Origin: Purshia tridentata
Lineage: Eukaryota; Streptophyta; Magnoliopsida; Rosales; Rosaceae
NCBI GenBank assembly: GCA_003254885.1
Contig: QANT01002765.1
Coordinates: 1-64,000, forward strand
Length of the DNA stretch: 64,000 nt
Direction of reading: 5' to 3'
Under the pieces are notes generated by a model. The model worked only from the letters and a program-made list of their open reading frames with translations. It did no database searches and was not told the origin of the DNA. This document shows, in pieces, positions 1 to 12,092 of this stretch. How positions within the stretch are numbered: position 1 is the first letter of the stretch; the number at the start of each line of letters is the position of its first letter. The position numbers and the translations under genes were made by a program.

Positions 1-579
1 ATTTGCATTCGGAAATAATTTTCATTATCATTCTTATGTTTATCAAACTTGGGAAAGGAAAAAAAAATTGTGGGGCCCACCAAAATAGGAGTGGCATTCC
101 TTATTTTAGGGGATTGCCACTCCTTTGGGGGGGTTCGGATTGGGGGAGGGGGAAAGGAAAAGAAACTTTTCTTGATCAAAATACCCCCACACTTTTAATG
201 AAAATCTAAAAATACCTTTATATTACAAATATAATTAAAGTGATATTTTAAATTTGCAACTTAATTATACATATTAATTGCAAAAAATCAATGACACAAT
301 ATCACATTAAAAATAAATCTTACCTCAATATCACATCAATATTTAAAAATTATTATAAATTATAATATAAAATATAAAAATTAATTGTTTGCAAAATATT
401 GAAGTGAAATTTATTTTTAGTACAATGAAAATGCTTGATTCCGATTTATGTTCACTTCGATTCCTGCTCATTCTGATTTATGTTCATTTCGATTCCTGCT
501 CACTCCGATTCATGTTCACTTCGATTACTGCTCATTCTGATACATGGTTGATTCTAATTATGGGTAAGTAAACGTGCCC
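1..579. repeat. Probable end of a non-autonomous DNA element, cut by the window edge
   Basis: This AT-rich stretch has no credible gene. Its right edge, near 555-579, reads like the terminus of a plant MITE (a GGGCACGTTTAC-type end on the minus strand), and the left part near 1-60 has the look of the matching arm. The left terminus lies outside the window, so target duplication and family cannot be settled. A minisatellite sits inside it at 437-553. Confidence 0.35.
437..553. repeat. Minisatellite, 32-bp unit, about 3.5 copies
   Basis: Units begin at 459, 491 and 523, each starting GATTCCTGCTCA or a close variant and ending in TTCACTTC or TTCATTTC. A shortened unit begins at 437. The copies differ at a few positions. 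It lies inside the repeat-like block upstream of the PPR gene. Confidence 0.8.
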
Positions 580-867
580 TAAAAGTGTTTGTTGATGAAG
601 CACAGGCCCAACCAACGGTCCAACCAATTGAACCCAATCCGTTGGACTGATAAACGACATATAATTCTGATAAAAACGACAACATGTCATTTCTCAAACA
701 GAGTTGTTTATCTAATCAGACAGCTTCCCTCCTCCTTCCCTCCATTTCTTAGCAGCCCAACAGAAAACGAACAATAACCGGAATTTTGAACGTACGTCAA
801 TGGCGGAAAAGCCCTGAGAAAGCACTCCGACCACCATTTTCCTTCACTTTTTCACTTCCCAAACACA

Positions 868-3159
868 ATGTCAAGCCTATCCCAAACCACCCTAGCGCTC
901 CCTCCCTACCCAAACCCAAACCCCAACACACCCACAATCCTCTTCACAGCCCTCTCCTCTTCCGCAAACCTGACTCACATCAAACAAGTCCACGCCCAGA
1001 TCATCAAATCCAAGCTCGACCGCTCCGATTCCCTTCTTTTCAAACTCATTCTCTCCTCTTGCACCCTCGCCCCGAGTCTCCACTACACCCTCTCCGTCTT
1101 CAACCAACTCCCAAAACCCCCAACCCATTTGTGTAACAAGCTCCTGCGTGAGTTTTCACGGTGCGGTGATCCCCATAAGGCCCTTTTGGTTTATGAGAGG
1201 ATGAGGAAGGAGGGAGTGGCTGTGGACAGGTTCAGCTTTCCACCGCTGCTAAAGGCGGTGTCGAGAGCTTCGGCTTTGGCCGAGTGGGTAGAGATTCACG
1301 GGCTTGTGCTGAAGTTGGGTTTTGATTTGGACCCGTTTGTGCAGACTGGGTTGGTCAGAATGTATGCTGCTGGTGGGAGGATAATGGAGGCTCGCTTATT
1401 GTTCGATAAAATGTCTAGTCGGGATGTCGTTGCATGGAGTATTATGATTGATGGGTATGGCTCTAACGTTTTCCAGCTATTCTACTGCTATTGTGGTATT
1501 AAGAATTTCAAGAACCCTTCGAAGTAGCCTTTTTGAGCTAAATTGACCTGTAAATGTACAAACAGGTACTGTCAGAGCGGCCTTTTTGACACTGCATTCC
1601 ACCTCTTTGAAGAGATGAAGAACTCTGATGTGGAACCAGATGAGATGATTCTTTCTACCATTCTTTCTGCCTGCGCCCGTGCTGGAAAGTTGACTTATGG
1701 GAAAGCAATCCATGACTTCATTAAGGCAAATGATATTGTGATTGACTCACATTTACAGAGTGCTCTAGTCAGCATGTATGCTGGTAGTGGCTCTATGGAT
1801 TTGGCTAAGCAATTGTTTGACATGAGGTCGCCAAAAAATTTTGTAGTTGCAACTGCCATGGTTTCTGGGTATTCAAAACTGGGACAGGTTGAAGATGCGC
1901 GTTTGATTTTCGACCAAATTGTTGAGAAGGACTTGGTCTGTTGGAGTGCTATGATATCTGGTTATGCTGAAAGTGATCGACCTCAAGAGGCTCTTAGATT
2001 GTTCACTGAAATGGAAAGTTTGGGAACAAGGCCTGATCAAGTCACCATGTTAAGTGTCATTTCAGCTTGTGCTCATCTTGGTGCACTGGATCAAGCCAAA
2101 TGGGTTCATTTATATGTTGATAAGAATGGATTTGGTAGAGCTTTGTCTGTCAATAACGCCCTTATTGATATGTATGCCAAATGTGGGAGCTTGGAAAGAG
2201 CAAGAGGAGTATTTGAGAAAATGCCAAGACGAAATGTGATATCTTGGACCACTATGATTAGTGCCTTTGCCATGCATGGGGATGCTAGTAATGCACTAAC
2301 GTTCTTCAGCCAAATGAAAGATGAGAATGTTGAACCCAATGGGGTTACATTTGTGGGTGTGCTTTATGCTTGTAGCCATGCAGGGCTAGTTGAGGATGGT
2401 AGAAAGATATTTGCATTGATGATTAATGAATACAACGTCGCTCCAAAACATGAGCACTATGGTTGCATGGTTGACCTCTATGGTCGTGCCAATCTCTTGA
2501 GAGAAGCTCTTGAGGTTATAGAGACAATGCCCTTGGCACCAAATGTTGTCATTTGGGGATCTTTGATGGCTGCTTGTCAGATTCATGGTGAGATTGAATT
2601 AGGAGAATTTGCTGCAAAACGGCTGCTTGAGCTGGAACCAGATCATGATGGAGCCCTTGTGGCCTTATCAAACATTTATGCAAAACAAAGAAGATGGGAA
2701 GACGTTGGGATGGTGAGGAAAAAAATGAAAAGTAGTGGTATCTCTAAGGAGAGGGGATATAGCAGGATAGAGCTAAACAATGAGGTACATGAGTTTTTAA
2801 TGGCAGATAGAAGTCATAAGCAAGCAGATCAGATCTATGAGAAGTTAGACGAGGTAGTTAGTGAGATGAAGCAGGTTGGTTATACACCCAATACGTGTAG
2901 CATTTTGGTTGATTTGGAAGAGGAAGAAAAGAAGGAAGCGATTCTCCGGCACAGTGAGAAGTTGGCTCTTTGTTATGGTTTGATTAGTAAAAAGAAAGAT
3001 TCATGCATTCAAATAGTTAAGAATATCAGGATTTGTGAAGACTGCCATACTTTCATGAAGTTGGCTTCAAAAGTGTATGAGAGAGAGATTGTTGTCAGAG
3101 ATAGGACTAGGTTTCACCATTACAAACATGGTTTCTGTTCTTGTAAAGACTATTGGTAA
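868..3159 (+). CDS. DYW-class pentatricopeptide repeat protein (At4g14820-like), with an apparent 111-nt intron
   Basis: Organelle RNA-editing type PPR protein. The proposed model joins exon 868-1454 to exon 1566-3159, giving 726 aa, about the length I recall for Arabidopsis At4g14820. The N-terminus is Ser/Pro-rich, fitting a plastid or mitochondrial transit peptide. Tandem PLS-type repeats follow, for example LVRMYAAGGRIMEARLLFD and ALIDMYAKCGSLERARGVFE. E motifs and a C-terminal DYW deaminase domain come next, with HSE, CEDCH and a terminal CKDYW. Reading straight through hits a stop at 1525-1527. Removing 1455-1565 (GTATGG...AACAG) restores the expected IDGYCQSGL junction in frame. DYW genes are normally intronless, so this is either a gained intron or a disabling insertion. 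The gene converges on the minus-strand gene at 3784. The subgroup assignment is from memory. Confidence 0.9.
1455..1565 (+). other. Candidate recently gained intron (or insertion) inside the PPR gene
   Basis: The segment is 111 nt long, starts GTATGG and ends ACAAACAG, with a branch-point-like CTAAAT near 1539. Its length is a multiple of three, but it contains an in-frame stop. The tetranucleotide GGTA occurs at both edges (1454-1457 and 1565-1568), as an insertion with a 4-bp target duplication would leave. Splicing is inferred and not shown. Confidence 0.6.
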
Positions 3160-3783
3160 CTATATTCTCTATTTGAGACTATCAATGTACTTCACAAGGA
3201 TTTGGTCCAAGGTTCTTGCTGATGACTAACTTTTGCATGATTAATGTGACGTGGCCTCTAATAGTTACAGACGCTTCCCTCCAATTGCATTTTCTGGTTA
3301 TTTGTAGGAAGAACAATATAAGAAGGAACTTAAAAATGCAATATTTGCAACCGACTTAGGTTAAGGTAAAACTCTTAAGCTACAACTCATTTTGAGCCAT
3401 GTTGAAAAGGAGGACCCAGGCTTTAATGGAAAACTAACAGGTATTTCATTTTCTAAAACAGGAGAGAAGCTTTTCATATTAGAACAATTTGACTGGATTC
3501 AGAAATTCTTGCTAGCTGAACAACATCATGGAAAGCAACAATTTCCTGATTGCATTACATCGGTTAGGCAACATATACAGTTTGAGGTACTATAGTGTCT
3601 GGTTCATGGAACTATAAATAAGAAAAACTAGTTAATGATTATTCTCAACAGGTTCCACAATACCAAATACAACATGGAAAAACAATTTAAAGCTTCTCAT
3701 AAGATATGAGAAGGCGCCTCAATATCTCATAAGCTTCTCAATATCTGATATGACAAGGCGCCTCGGATATCCACTGATTCTCT
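3160..3783. other. Convergent intergenic region between the PPR and the next gene
   Basis: This holds the 3' flanks of two converging genes. I see no gene. A small direct repeat lies at about 3690-3780: the motif AAGGCGCCTC occurs at 3711 and 3755, 44 bp apart, each preceded by an ATAAGATATGAGA-like stretch. Confidence 0.5.
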
Positions 3784-5240
3784 TCAGGTCGGGATTTTGA
3801 TGTCATATTTGGAAGTAACTTCACAGTACTGGTTGTTCCCGAAAGTAGAGAAGAGCCAAAACTTCTGCTTCATCTTTCCAAATATTCTTGACATTCTATT
3901 CTTCAAGAAAGCTAGTGCTGCTGAAACCAGTCTTTCATTATCAGATATTGAGCTCCGCTGATACTCAAGAAGCCACGTATTCGGGTCTAACTGCACAGCT
4001 GAGGCACCCCATTTTCTGTGCAACCAGGAACTGTTTGCCTTTCGAATCACATAGCCAACCTTTCCATCGGACCACTGCTCAACCACCATAAAAGGGGGTA
4101 AGGAAGTTGCATATGTTTGTGCATAAGGACAACAAACTGTAATACATCTCAAGGCTGACAACACCATTGCTAAATAGAAATGGTCTAGTTAAATAGTTTC
4201 TAGCTTTACCTCTGTGACTCTACCGGATAAGATTGTCAAAGACCGGGAGGAGAACCCACTTGTGAGCAACCCTGCAGTCTGCAAAGGCCATCCCCATATT
4301 CTCACCTCCTCAATTGCAGACTTGTACAATGTGCAATGTGAACTTAGAAGCAAACCATCCTAATTCACATAACCAGTTTGTCACTAATTGTTGATATCAG
4401 AACAGAAATTTCAATTTTATAACCAAAAGGTTTGGACAAACATAAATCATAATGCTGAATAAACTTAATACATTGAAGAAATCACGAAAAAGTTTGATTG
4501 CTAAGTACCTGACTAATTTCCCATTTAGAATTAGGATAGCTGCAATTTGAAAGCTTTCCAAAATCAAGACCCTGCATCTCTTTCTGCAAGAACCTAAACC
4601 TCCCATTCAAATCTTCCATAACCCAAGATTTTTCACCCACATTTCTCACTATCTCAGCTGAAAAAACAGGTTTTAAAGCCCCAGACAGCACCTTGGAAAA
4701 CCCACATACAGCCACATAAACCAAGCTTAACCCCAAAACCAATCTCCAACAACCACACCCAAAACCCCAATTCGTCTCCCTCTTCCTCAGCTTCTCCTTC
4801 GATTTCAACCTTGCAGCAGACTGAAGACCTGGAGACTCCGGAATCCGAGGAGAGCTCGATCTGGGTGTGGACAAAACCGAAGCATCAAAGGAGATAGGAG
4901 TGCGTTTCACACTGGGATTGTTGGGCCTTGAAGCAGAGAACTTTGTGAGAGAGCTTTTCTGGATGCTCATGGGCATGAGGTCGAGAGTGGCATTGATGCT
5001 GGCCAAGCACATGTCGCAGTTGCAGTTGGCGTCTTTTCTGCAACCTGGGTAGTAGCAGCTGTCACGAGTTTCAGATCGGTCTTCTTCAATGGCGGTGGTG
5101 GTGCTCGATTTCACTGATGATGATGATGATGATGTTGTTGTTGTTGTGGGGGTCGAAGTTTGAAGGGTGGTTTTCATGGCTGCTCGGGTGTTTTTGCGTT
5201 GGGGTTTAGGAGATGGAGAGTGACTCTGTTTCTTTGACAT
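3784..5240 (-). CDS. Plant single-pass membrane protein, family often labelled C-8 sterol isomerase-like
   Basis: Three exons: 4509-5240, 4210-4359 and 3784-4074, all joined in phase 0 with GT-AG borders, giving 390 aa. The first about 90 residues are Ser/Thr-rich with low-complexity runs. A cysteine cluster follows (YPGCRKDANCNCDMCLASI, near residues 65-85). A hydrophobic segment near residues 165-185 (WRLVLGLSLVYVAVCGF) looks like one membrane span. The last two exons form a conserved C-terminal domain (IWGWPLQTAGLL, then WSDGKVGYVIRKANSSW). I recall Arabidopsis At1g05440-type proteins with this layout being annotated as C-8 sterol isomerases. The well-characterised plant sterol C8,7 isomerase is a different family (HYDRA1/EBP), so enzymatic function is unproven. 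The gene model is firm; the product name is not. Confidence 0.8.
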
Positions 5241-5440
5241 GGTTTTTAAGTGCTTACGGTGTGGGGAAAGATATAGTTTTTAAAATTTGAATCCTCAACG
5301 GTCATATATGGCATGTCAGACACAGGTGGGATTTGGTTTTGAAGAATAGTAAGAAGAGGTAAGCTTTCATTTTGCCAAAAAAGAAGAAGAGGGCTTTCGC
5401 GATAATTGCCCTGGTTTATAAGATAATGATAATTGCACAA

Positions 5441-7069
5441 CTGGTTCTGAGGTCAACTCATGCACATTCAAGTTGTAATTTACTTTAAAAAAACTTGTAA
5501 TTTTATTTATGAGTGATTAGATTTTTCGAAAATTTAACTTAAAATTTTGTATAAAATAAGTGAGTGAGTCGTAGAAATTTTTCCATGAGAGAGTGGGTTG
5601 TAGATATAGAACTATACTCTTTAATTTGCTTTCATTGTCATTTAAGTGATGCTATCAAGTAAATTGTCTTTATGATGTTTACATTGGGCGTAATGTTTAT
5701 TATATATACTATTTTGTGGTGTAACTGCAATTGTGCAAAGGGTATGACATTTAATATTAGGATCTCATTATCCAAACTTAATTCGGTTTGATTAGAGCCT
5801 CTCTAAAATGGTTTTTTGAGTTGTATTTTACTTACTCTTCACTCTTGTGATATATATATATTTTTTTCATCAAATACTCATATGACAATTTGAAGAGTCA
5901 TTTTTCTTATTGCTTACTCATGTGAACAAAAAGAACCTTCTATTTTAGTAGGTGATATGTTACGATATCAAAATTGTGATTTTACTGTAAAAACTTCAAA
6001 ATATTTGATTAAATTTACGAATATTGCTCACATACGGCAGAATTTTTATTTATTTTTTAGCTTTGATTTTGTTTTCAAAAAACAAATTAAAGAAAACCGC
6101 AAACTTTCATATTCAAATTCTAAAGAGAAAAAGGCTGGCCAAGTAAAACTCTAAAGAGAAAAGAAAGAAGAGGGGGAAGACGAAAAATATCCTCATAAGG
6201 AGACAGAAAACCTAACGGAATAAATAATAAATAGCATAAAGCACATTAGAATTTTTTATTAGTTGAGAGACAAAGTGAAACACAACCTATAGTTCCATAA
6301 GTATTGCTAAACTTTTTTCTTTAATTTAACGAAAAATGTATGGCTTCTTCATGTTCTTACAAGAAGGTATCAACAAATAAGTTAAGAAAAACAAGATGGC
6401 CGGGTTAAGTTTGTCTCTTGTGCTGTTCCTTCATCCTCCAACAAGTAGGAGCATAATGCAAATGAGCCGTACAATTACAAAGTAGGTTTTTCATTCTCTG
6501 TAGTAATTAATTGAATCTAGCTTCTAACCAACAATTAATTAAGCTAAGCAAGCATTTATTTGAGGACATATATTTGTGGTTGAGACTACAAGACGAGCAA
6601 CTCAGAACACTGTCTCTAATTTTCTATGGTTCTGTTGCATGCCACACACAATTTTGGAATTGGAATCAGATTCATTATATATGCATTCATGCATGTTTCA
6701 AGTCAGACAAGGCATCTGCATATGTTTTGGCTAAGAAACAAATACTGGTTCAGCAAACATTCATCACATGGACCAAACCTATTGCCACAATTAACTAAGC
6801 CGTGTTTTGATTAGGGGTTTTATGATTCCTATATGCCCAAGAAGACTACCCATATTCTTTAGTGCGGATTAAAAACGCATCCAATGTTATGTGTGTCTCA
6901 ACCATAATCTTTTCCAAGAAATATATTAATTCTTATTACTATTCCATACTATATATGTTAAACATAATCACATCAAATAATTTAAAAGTTCACCTTATGA
7001 ATGATTACTACATGCACATAAATAATTGTCGTTAACTTTCTTCTAAATATATATAGGTGATATTATCAT
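5441..7069. other. AT-rich intergenic spacer, no gene seen
   Basis: This region lies upstream of the minus-strand gene ending at 5240. The short ORFs here have no recognisable domain and the base composition is non-coding. No structured element was recognised. Confidence 0.5.
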
Positions 7070-7073
7070 TCTC

Positions 7074-7453
7074 CTTTAAGAAAAGTTTTTAAAAATGATT
7101 TAAACTTTGACCCCTGTGTCAATTTAGGATATGAATTATGGATTATATTAATGCCTCATAAACTTAAATTTTGAAGCCAATTTGCCCCTTCCATTAGTCC
7201 AATTACATTTTTGGTCTAAAAAAGGGCCACATACATGAAGAATTTGACTTTTATGTTCTTGATGAACGTGATCACATACATGACATGTGTTCACTTTTGA
7301 TGAAATTTACAAACTAAATTAACAAAAGTGACATATTAACATCAAAAGTAAAGTCGAGGGGGCAAATTAATTATTACAACCCATAATTCATATCTTGAAT
7401 TGAAACATGAGTCAAACTTTAAGTCTTTTTTGAAAATTTTCCCTTCTCTTAAG
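7074..7453. mobile_element. Fold-back (MITE-like) element, about 380 bp, unclassified
   Basis: The left arm, from TTTAAGAAAAG at about 7074, pairs with the reverse complement of the right arm ending CTTCTCTTAAG at about 7453. The arms share roughly 75-80% identity over about 70 bp, including an identical ATATGAATTATGG block on each side. The centre has no ORF. The target duplication is not clear, so borders are approximate and no superfamily is assigned. Confidence 0.6.
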
Positions 7454-8763
7454 TATATGGAAAACATTTTAGCATATAACATGTATATTTATCTAATCAT
7501 CTGATCATTTATTAATCTGATGAGAAAAATACGTTATTCTGGGATTCCTTGTCTTGGTAATCAGTGAATGAATGTGATTACTTAACTACTTAGAGGTAAC
7601 ATAGACCTTTTGGTAGTTCAAACTTTGAAGGGATACTTAATGCATGTGCTCGCTTTGAAACATATCATTACAAAGCAATGGATATAAGATTGTTGAAAAT
7701 TCTCTTCCTCAACCACTGATTAATAAAATGCATGTGTCAGACCCAACAATAAAAAAACACTGATTAATTATAGAGGGGAAAGTCATACATTAGGTCATAT
7801 ATATTGTGACTTGTATGGAATAATGATTTGTTAATTAGTCCTTTCTAGTGGAGTGGGAAGTTGACCCATAATATTGCAATATATTAATTTTTATATATAA
7901 TGGAAACACCAGATATACTCTTTACTTGGATAGTGATTTAATCAATCAATGGAAGCCAGGTAGGAAAAACATATCTTGGGCATCAAAAAGCATTTCAAAC
8001 CCAATCATTCTAATTTCTTCCAAAACTTCAAGCTTATTTGAGTGCCATTGGAAAACTAAAACAAGCTTTCTTATATTTGGTGAATGATCGAAATTCTACA
8101 TTCCAAGAATAATATGAAGTGAGATGCTTAAAAAGGCAAGATGAGGGGAAAAAACTCAGGCTGTGTTGCATGCCTGTACATGATGATTCAATTCTTCTAA
8201 AGCATGGACAAGTAAAACCAAACAACTTAAGCCTGCTTAATAAAGCCTTAAAAAAGGGCAAACAAAATGCCATATATGGTGTTTTAGAAATTATATTGTT
8301 AAAGAAAAAGAAAAAAGAATGGTGTGCGAGCGAATTCCCTTTGAATAGTACTTGAATCCTGTTTAGTAGTGTTCGATAGAGATTCAAGCACTACTCAAGT
8401 AAAGCTTGATCACTATTCAAGGGTAACTTGAGAATTATATATATTTCTAAAACTTTAAAAAATAAATTAATATTGAGGCACAATTTTTAGCAAATTTTTC
8501 AAAATTTCCTTAAGAATTATCCTTATAATTTGTCATTCTAGTCATGAAAAGGAAGAGTAAAGTAACCCATATGATGAAATGGAACATAATAAAGGAAAAC
8601 TAAGAATAAGTCTCCATCAATAAATTAACATCCCCTGTACAAGACCAAGATTGAGTGATGATAGACATAAGCCATGAATCAAACACTACACCTTCAAAGT
8701 CTCCACTTTCATATATTATTCCAACCATGAAACCAAGATGACCCCTCCGTCAATAATTTCCAA
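7454..8763. other. AT-rich spacer, no gene seen
   Basis: ORFs on both strands near 8034-8387 overlap one another, lack any family signature and look accidental. This is the 3' flank of the DUF1677 gene. Confidence 0.5.
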
Positions 8764-9123
8764 TTAGCACAATGAGAAAGAGGAGGAATGACCCACTTGG
8801 GATGTACTTGCTGATCTTGTATACTTCTTTTCTGAAGAAGATGGTGATTGTGATTCTGACCTTCTTCTAAGCATCTGCCTCATGCCATCGGCCACTCGAA
8901 CGGCAGGGTTGGATTTGAATTTGCCACAAAACGACATGTGAGCTCTCACTGCTTCTTCCATGCCAAATGGCTTTTTGCCTTTGCTAACTTCGTCTCTGAC
9001 TGCTTCTGAGCACAACCCACATAGCCATTTGCCATCGAATTTGGACTTCACTTGGGTGATATAGTCTTGTGTGCAATCCTCTTTTAGTCCACAGCACTCG
9101 CACTTGACCATCTCAATGTCCAT
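8764..9123 (-). CDS. DUF1677 family protein
   Basis: Intronless gene encoding 119 aa. The N-terminal half carries the cysteine pattern of plant DUF1677 proteins: VKCECCGLKEDC near residues 6-17, then GKWLCGLCSEAV near residues 31-42. A conserved tract follows (VSKGKKPFGMEEAVRAHMSF). The C-terminus is basic and Ser-rich (MLRRRSESQSPSSS). The paired cysteines suggest metal binding, but no biochemical function is established for the family that I know of. The start at 9123 is the first ATG and gives the family's normal N-terminus. The likely promoter and 5'UTR region at 9124-9475 contains a (GA)n tract. No signal peptide or membrane span is visible. Confidence 0.9.
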   Translation of the reverse strand: MDIEMVKCECCGLKEDCTQDYITQVKSKFDGKWLCGLCSEAVRDEVSKGKKPFGMEEAVRAHMSFCGKFKSNPAVRVADGMRQMLRRRSESQSPSSSEKKYTRSASTSQVGHSSSFSLC

Positions 9124-9448
9124 TTTTCCTCTTCTTCTAGTTTGGTTATCTGCTTTGCTGAGAGAGGACTATATTTTTTCCTAAACTGTGAAAGCTAAGA
9201 CTCAAGAAAGCTTACATGGATGTTTTTCTAGTTGGATTTGATTTGCAATGATGGTGTAGAAAGTGGGTATCCTTTTGTTTTCGTTTCTTTCTCTTTTTGA
9301 TGTGGTTTCTCGCTTGGTATGGATGTTGCTAGTGTTGCTTCAAGAATTAATAAGAAGTGTTTGAGGTTGTATGAAAGCTTTTATGGTTGGGATTTTGGGA
9401 ATTGAGAATTTGGATTTTTTTTATTGGTTATGGTTGGGAATTTGGGAT

Positions 9449-9469
9449 GAGAGAGAGAGAGAGAGAGAG
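9449..9469. repeat. (GA)n microsatellite
   Basis: An uninterrupted GA run about 330 bp upstream of the DUF1677 start codon. GA/CT tracts are common near plant promoters. Confidence 0.9.
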
Positions 9470-9660
9470 GGGTTATAAGGTAAAGAGGGCAGAGAAAACT
9501 GCCATAATTTCCTCCATGTTCTAAGGGACATGGGGCAGTGGGAAATGAGACAACCGTGGTCGGGGGGGTCCTCAAGGCTGGCCCTTTCTAGCATGTAATA
9601 CTTGTTAATTCCTAACCCCATAAATAAACAAGGCTGTGTAGGTTTGGGGGTGGTAAACTA

Positions 9661-9662
<2 letters not shown>

Positions 9663-9706
<44 letters not shown>
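9663..9706. repeat. (TC)22 microsatellite
   Basis: A perfect 44-nt TC run. It is complementary to the GA run 190 bp to its left, so the two could pair, but both are simple repeats. Confidence 0.95.
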
Positions 9707-9709
<3 letters not shown>

Positions 9710-10921
9710 ATTGTATATATTCTTATAACTTTTGGGTAGTCTTAGTTTCCTTTTGGTTTAGTGACAGTTACTTTCGGTTGAAATGGTTGAATTGGTCATG
9801 GCCAAAAATAAAATAAAAGAAATGGTTGAATTGACTTGTCCTGGCTTGTCCTGGCTGTGGCTTCATGACTTGGCTGTGTCTAGCTTAAGCTTTTGGCTGA
9901 GCTAGGCTTGGGCTTAAGGGAGTTTTGGTTTGGTTCCATGAATGCGTTGACTGCTGACCATCTGACTTTCATGTATGAATTAAGCTTACTATAGTAATAA
10001 GGCCAACATCAAAACCTTGCTTTCTTGACCAAAAGGCAATGGGTGGTTAAACAGCCAATGATTAATGAACATGTGAATTATTAAGGATTATGATTATGTG
10101 TGTGCCCTGCAACCTGTCCTCCTTCTCACACCACTGTAATAAACCTACTATTCTGTTATGGCATGATGGACCCTATCATAATCTTATGACAAGATACACA
10201 TACACACAAAAACTCCTTATTACTAAGTAAGAGAACTATGTAATGAATATTTTGAAGTAAAATTTATTTGCCCTCTCACAAAAGAATGCAATATTTGTGA
10301 CTTGATACAAGTTATGAATGTGGATGAAATTAGTTTTACATAGAAATTAAAGCATTAATCTATGATTTATAAATTGGAGATCCACTAGGCAATAGCAAAC
10401 GGATCAATCTCTATTGGATGAGGACTAATTTAGGGTCTATATTGATCAATACTTTAATATCAAATTAAAGTTCAAATAGCCTTTAGAGTTAGCCTAAGTG
10501 GTGAGAGAAGGTGAGATAAGTGTTAGAATTAGGTGGATTTGATTTCCTCCAATGTAACCAAAAAAAAAAGTTCGAATAAAACTCCTTTTTTATATATTTT
10601 TTTAATTTGATTTTTCTATAGAGTATTCACGTACGGTTATATTTGAGAAGTTTGAGAAATTTTATTATAAAAATGAGAAATGTGAGCATATTTAAGAATG
10701 AGAGTCACTGAATTATAAAACACCTATTAATATCTTTTAATCTAATAGCTCACATTCTCATACTTATATGCTCACATTTTTATTAATTATGAAAATGACA
10801 AATATTTTCTTTCATATATCGATCCTTCGATCATGCATAGAAAGTGAATGTGACATATGTGACATAGCAATTAGAAAGAGATAAGATATGAGAATGACAT
10901 GAAACTTGAATACTATGCAAC

Positions 10922-10954
<33 letters not shown>

Positions 10955-12037
10955 TATTGGACTAATTCAAAACAACTCTTTGGGTTTCTTCTTTTCAACA
11001 GAGAAGGCATGCTCATGTGCTCTAAGTCAAAATCATGAGTAATGTCGTTTTTCCCCCCAACAAATCCCACCCAAAGAAAAAGAAAGAAAAAGAAAGAAAA
11101 AGAAAGTATAAATATGTGATGCATTGTTGACATGCTCATTGGCCAATTGAATTATTACAATCGATCTTTCCAACAACTTCAATTTTTTTAGTCAAGCGCG
11201 CAATGCGACTGTGTCATGGCATCATTAAGAAGGAAGCAATCTATGATTTTTTTCACACGTCGAAGCAATCTATGATCTTCCACAAGCTACTTTCTTCTCA
11301 TATATGCTACAAAGTTGCTATCACTTCCACTGCAGATTACTAGATTTTGTCCTAATTTTTTGGCTGGAGGCTTCTCGATCTAACTCAGCCCACGTACTAT
11401 AATTGGTCAATTACAGTATCATTAACTATGAAGAAGACTATTTTAATCGGAGAGTACAGTACTTTCGTGCTTGCTAGCTAATATAGAAACACCAAAATAG
11501 TCTGCTCAAAATTTTGAAGCTAGCTAGCTTGAACTCAGTTTGTGTTGCATGACCTAATGTATATGAAACATGTATAGTAACATCAAGTTAATTACAACAT
11601 TTTAAGCTTAATTGGTTGTGATTCTTAACTTGAGAATGCCAATGATAAAAAGGACTTATATCCATTATGTTAATTGGTACCAAAAAAATATGAACAAAAG
11701 TAGAGCAATATTTTGTTTTCATTACTATTAGAAAAAGACCCTCAAATAAATAAATTAATAGAGAAACGCATGTTAGTTTTTTCCCTCTTTTTTACATTTT
11801 GTAGTGTAGTGTCATGATTGAAACCGTTTATTTTGGAAGAAAGAGGATTCGAACTCAGATGTGTAGTGAAAAACTTTTATCTCCGGTGTTATTATTGTTC
11901 TTATTAAAAAATCATCTAATACAAAGATAATATGAAAAGCCAAAGAGTGAGACATAATTGCTAATGTTAATTACATATCGACCATCCTCTCATTTGATTG
12001 ATATTTAGATATCAAGTGATGATGGCCCACCTATTGA
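9707..12037. other. Gene-poor AT-rich region
   Basis: No gene recognised. It contains a (TA)n(TG)n microsatellite at 10922-10954 and an A-rich purine stretch near 11078-11106. The short ORFs have no domain signature. Confidence 0.5.
10922..10954. repeat. (TA)n(TG)n compound microsatellite
   Basis: A TA run passes directly into a TG run of about ten units. Confidence 0.9.
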
Positions 12038-12092
12038 TTGTAGTTAGATCGTAATAATAGTCCACAAGGCTATTATTACGATCTAACTACAA
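12038..12092. repeat. Perfect 23-bp inverted repeat with a 9-nt loop
   Basis: The arms at 12038-12060 and 12070-12092 are exact reverse complements, separated by TCCACAAGG. The pairing does not extend into the flanks. No known plant microRNA was recognised in the arms. It could be a relic of a small inverted duplication, a cruciform-forming site or a very short hairpin transcript. Confidence 0.9.

Noticed and set aside
9449-9706. Potential hairpin between the GA and TC microsatellites
   Set aside because: Complementarity is a trivial consequence of two simple repeats. No other pairing supports a structure.
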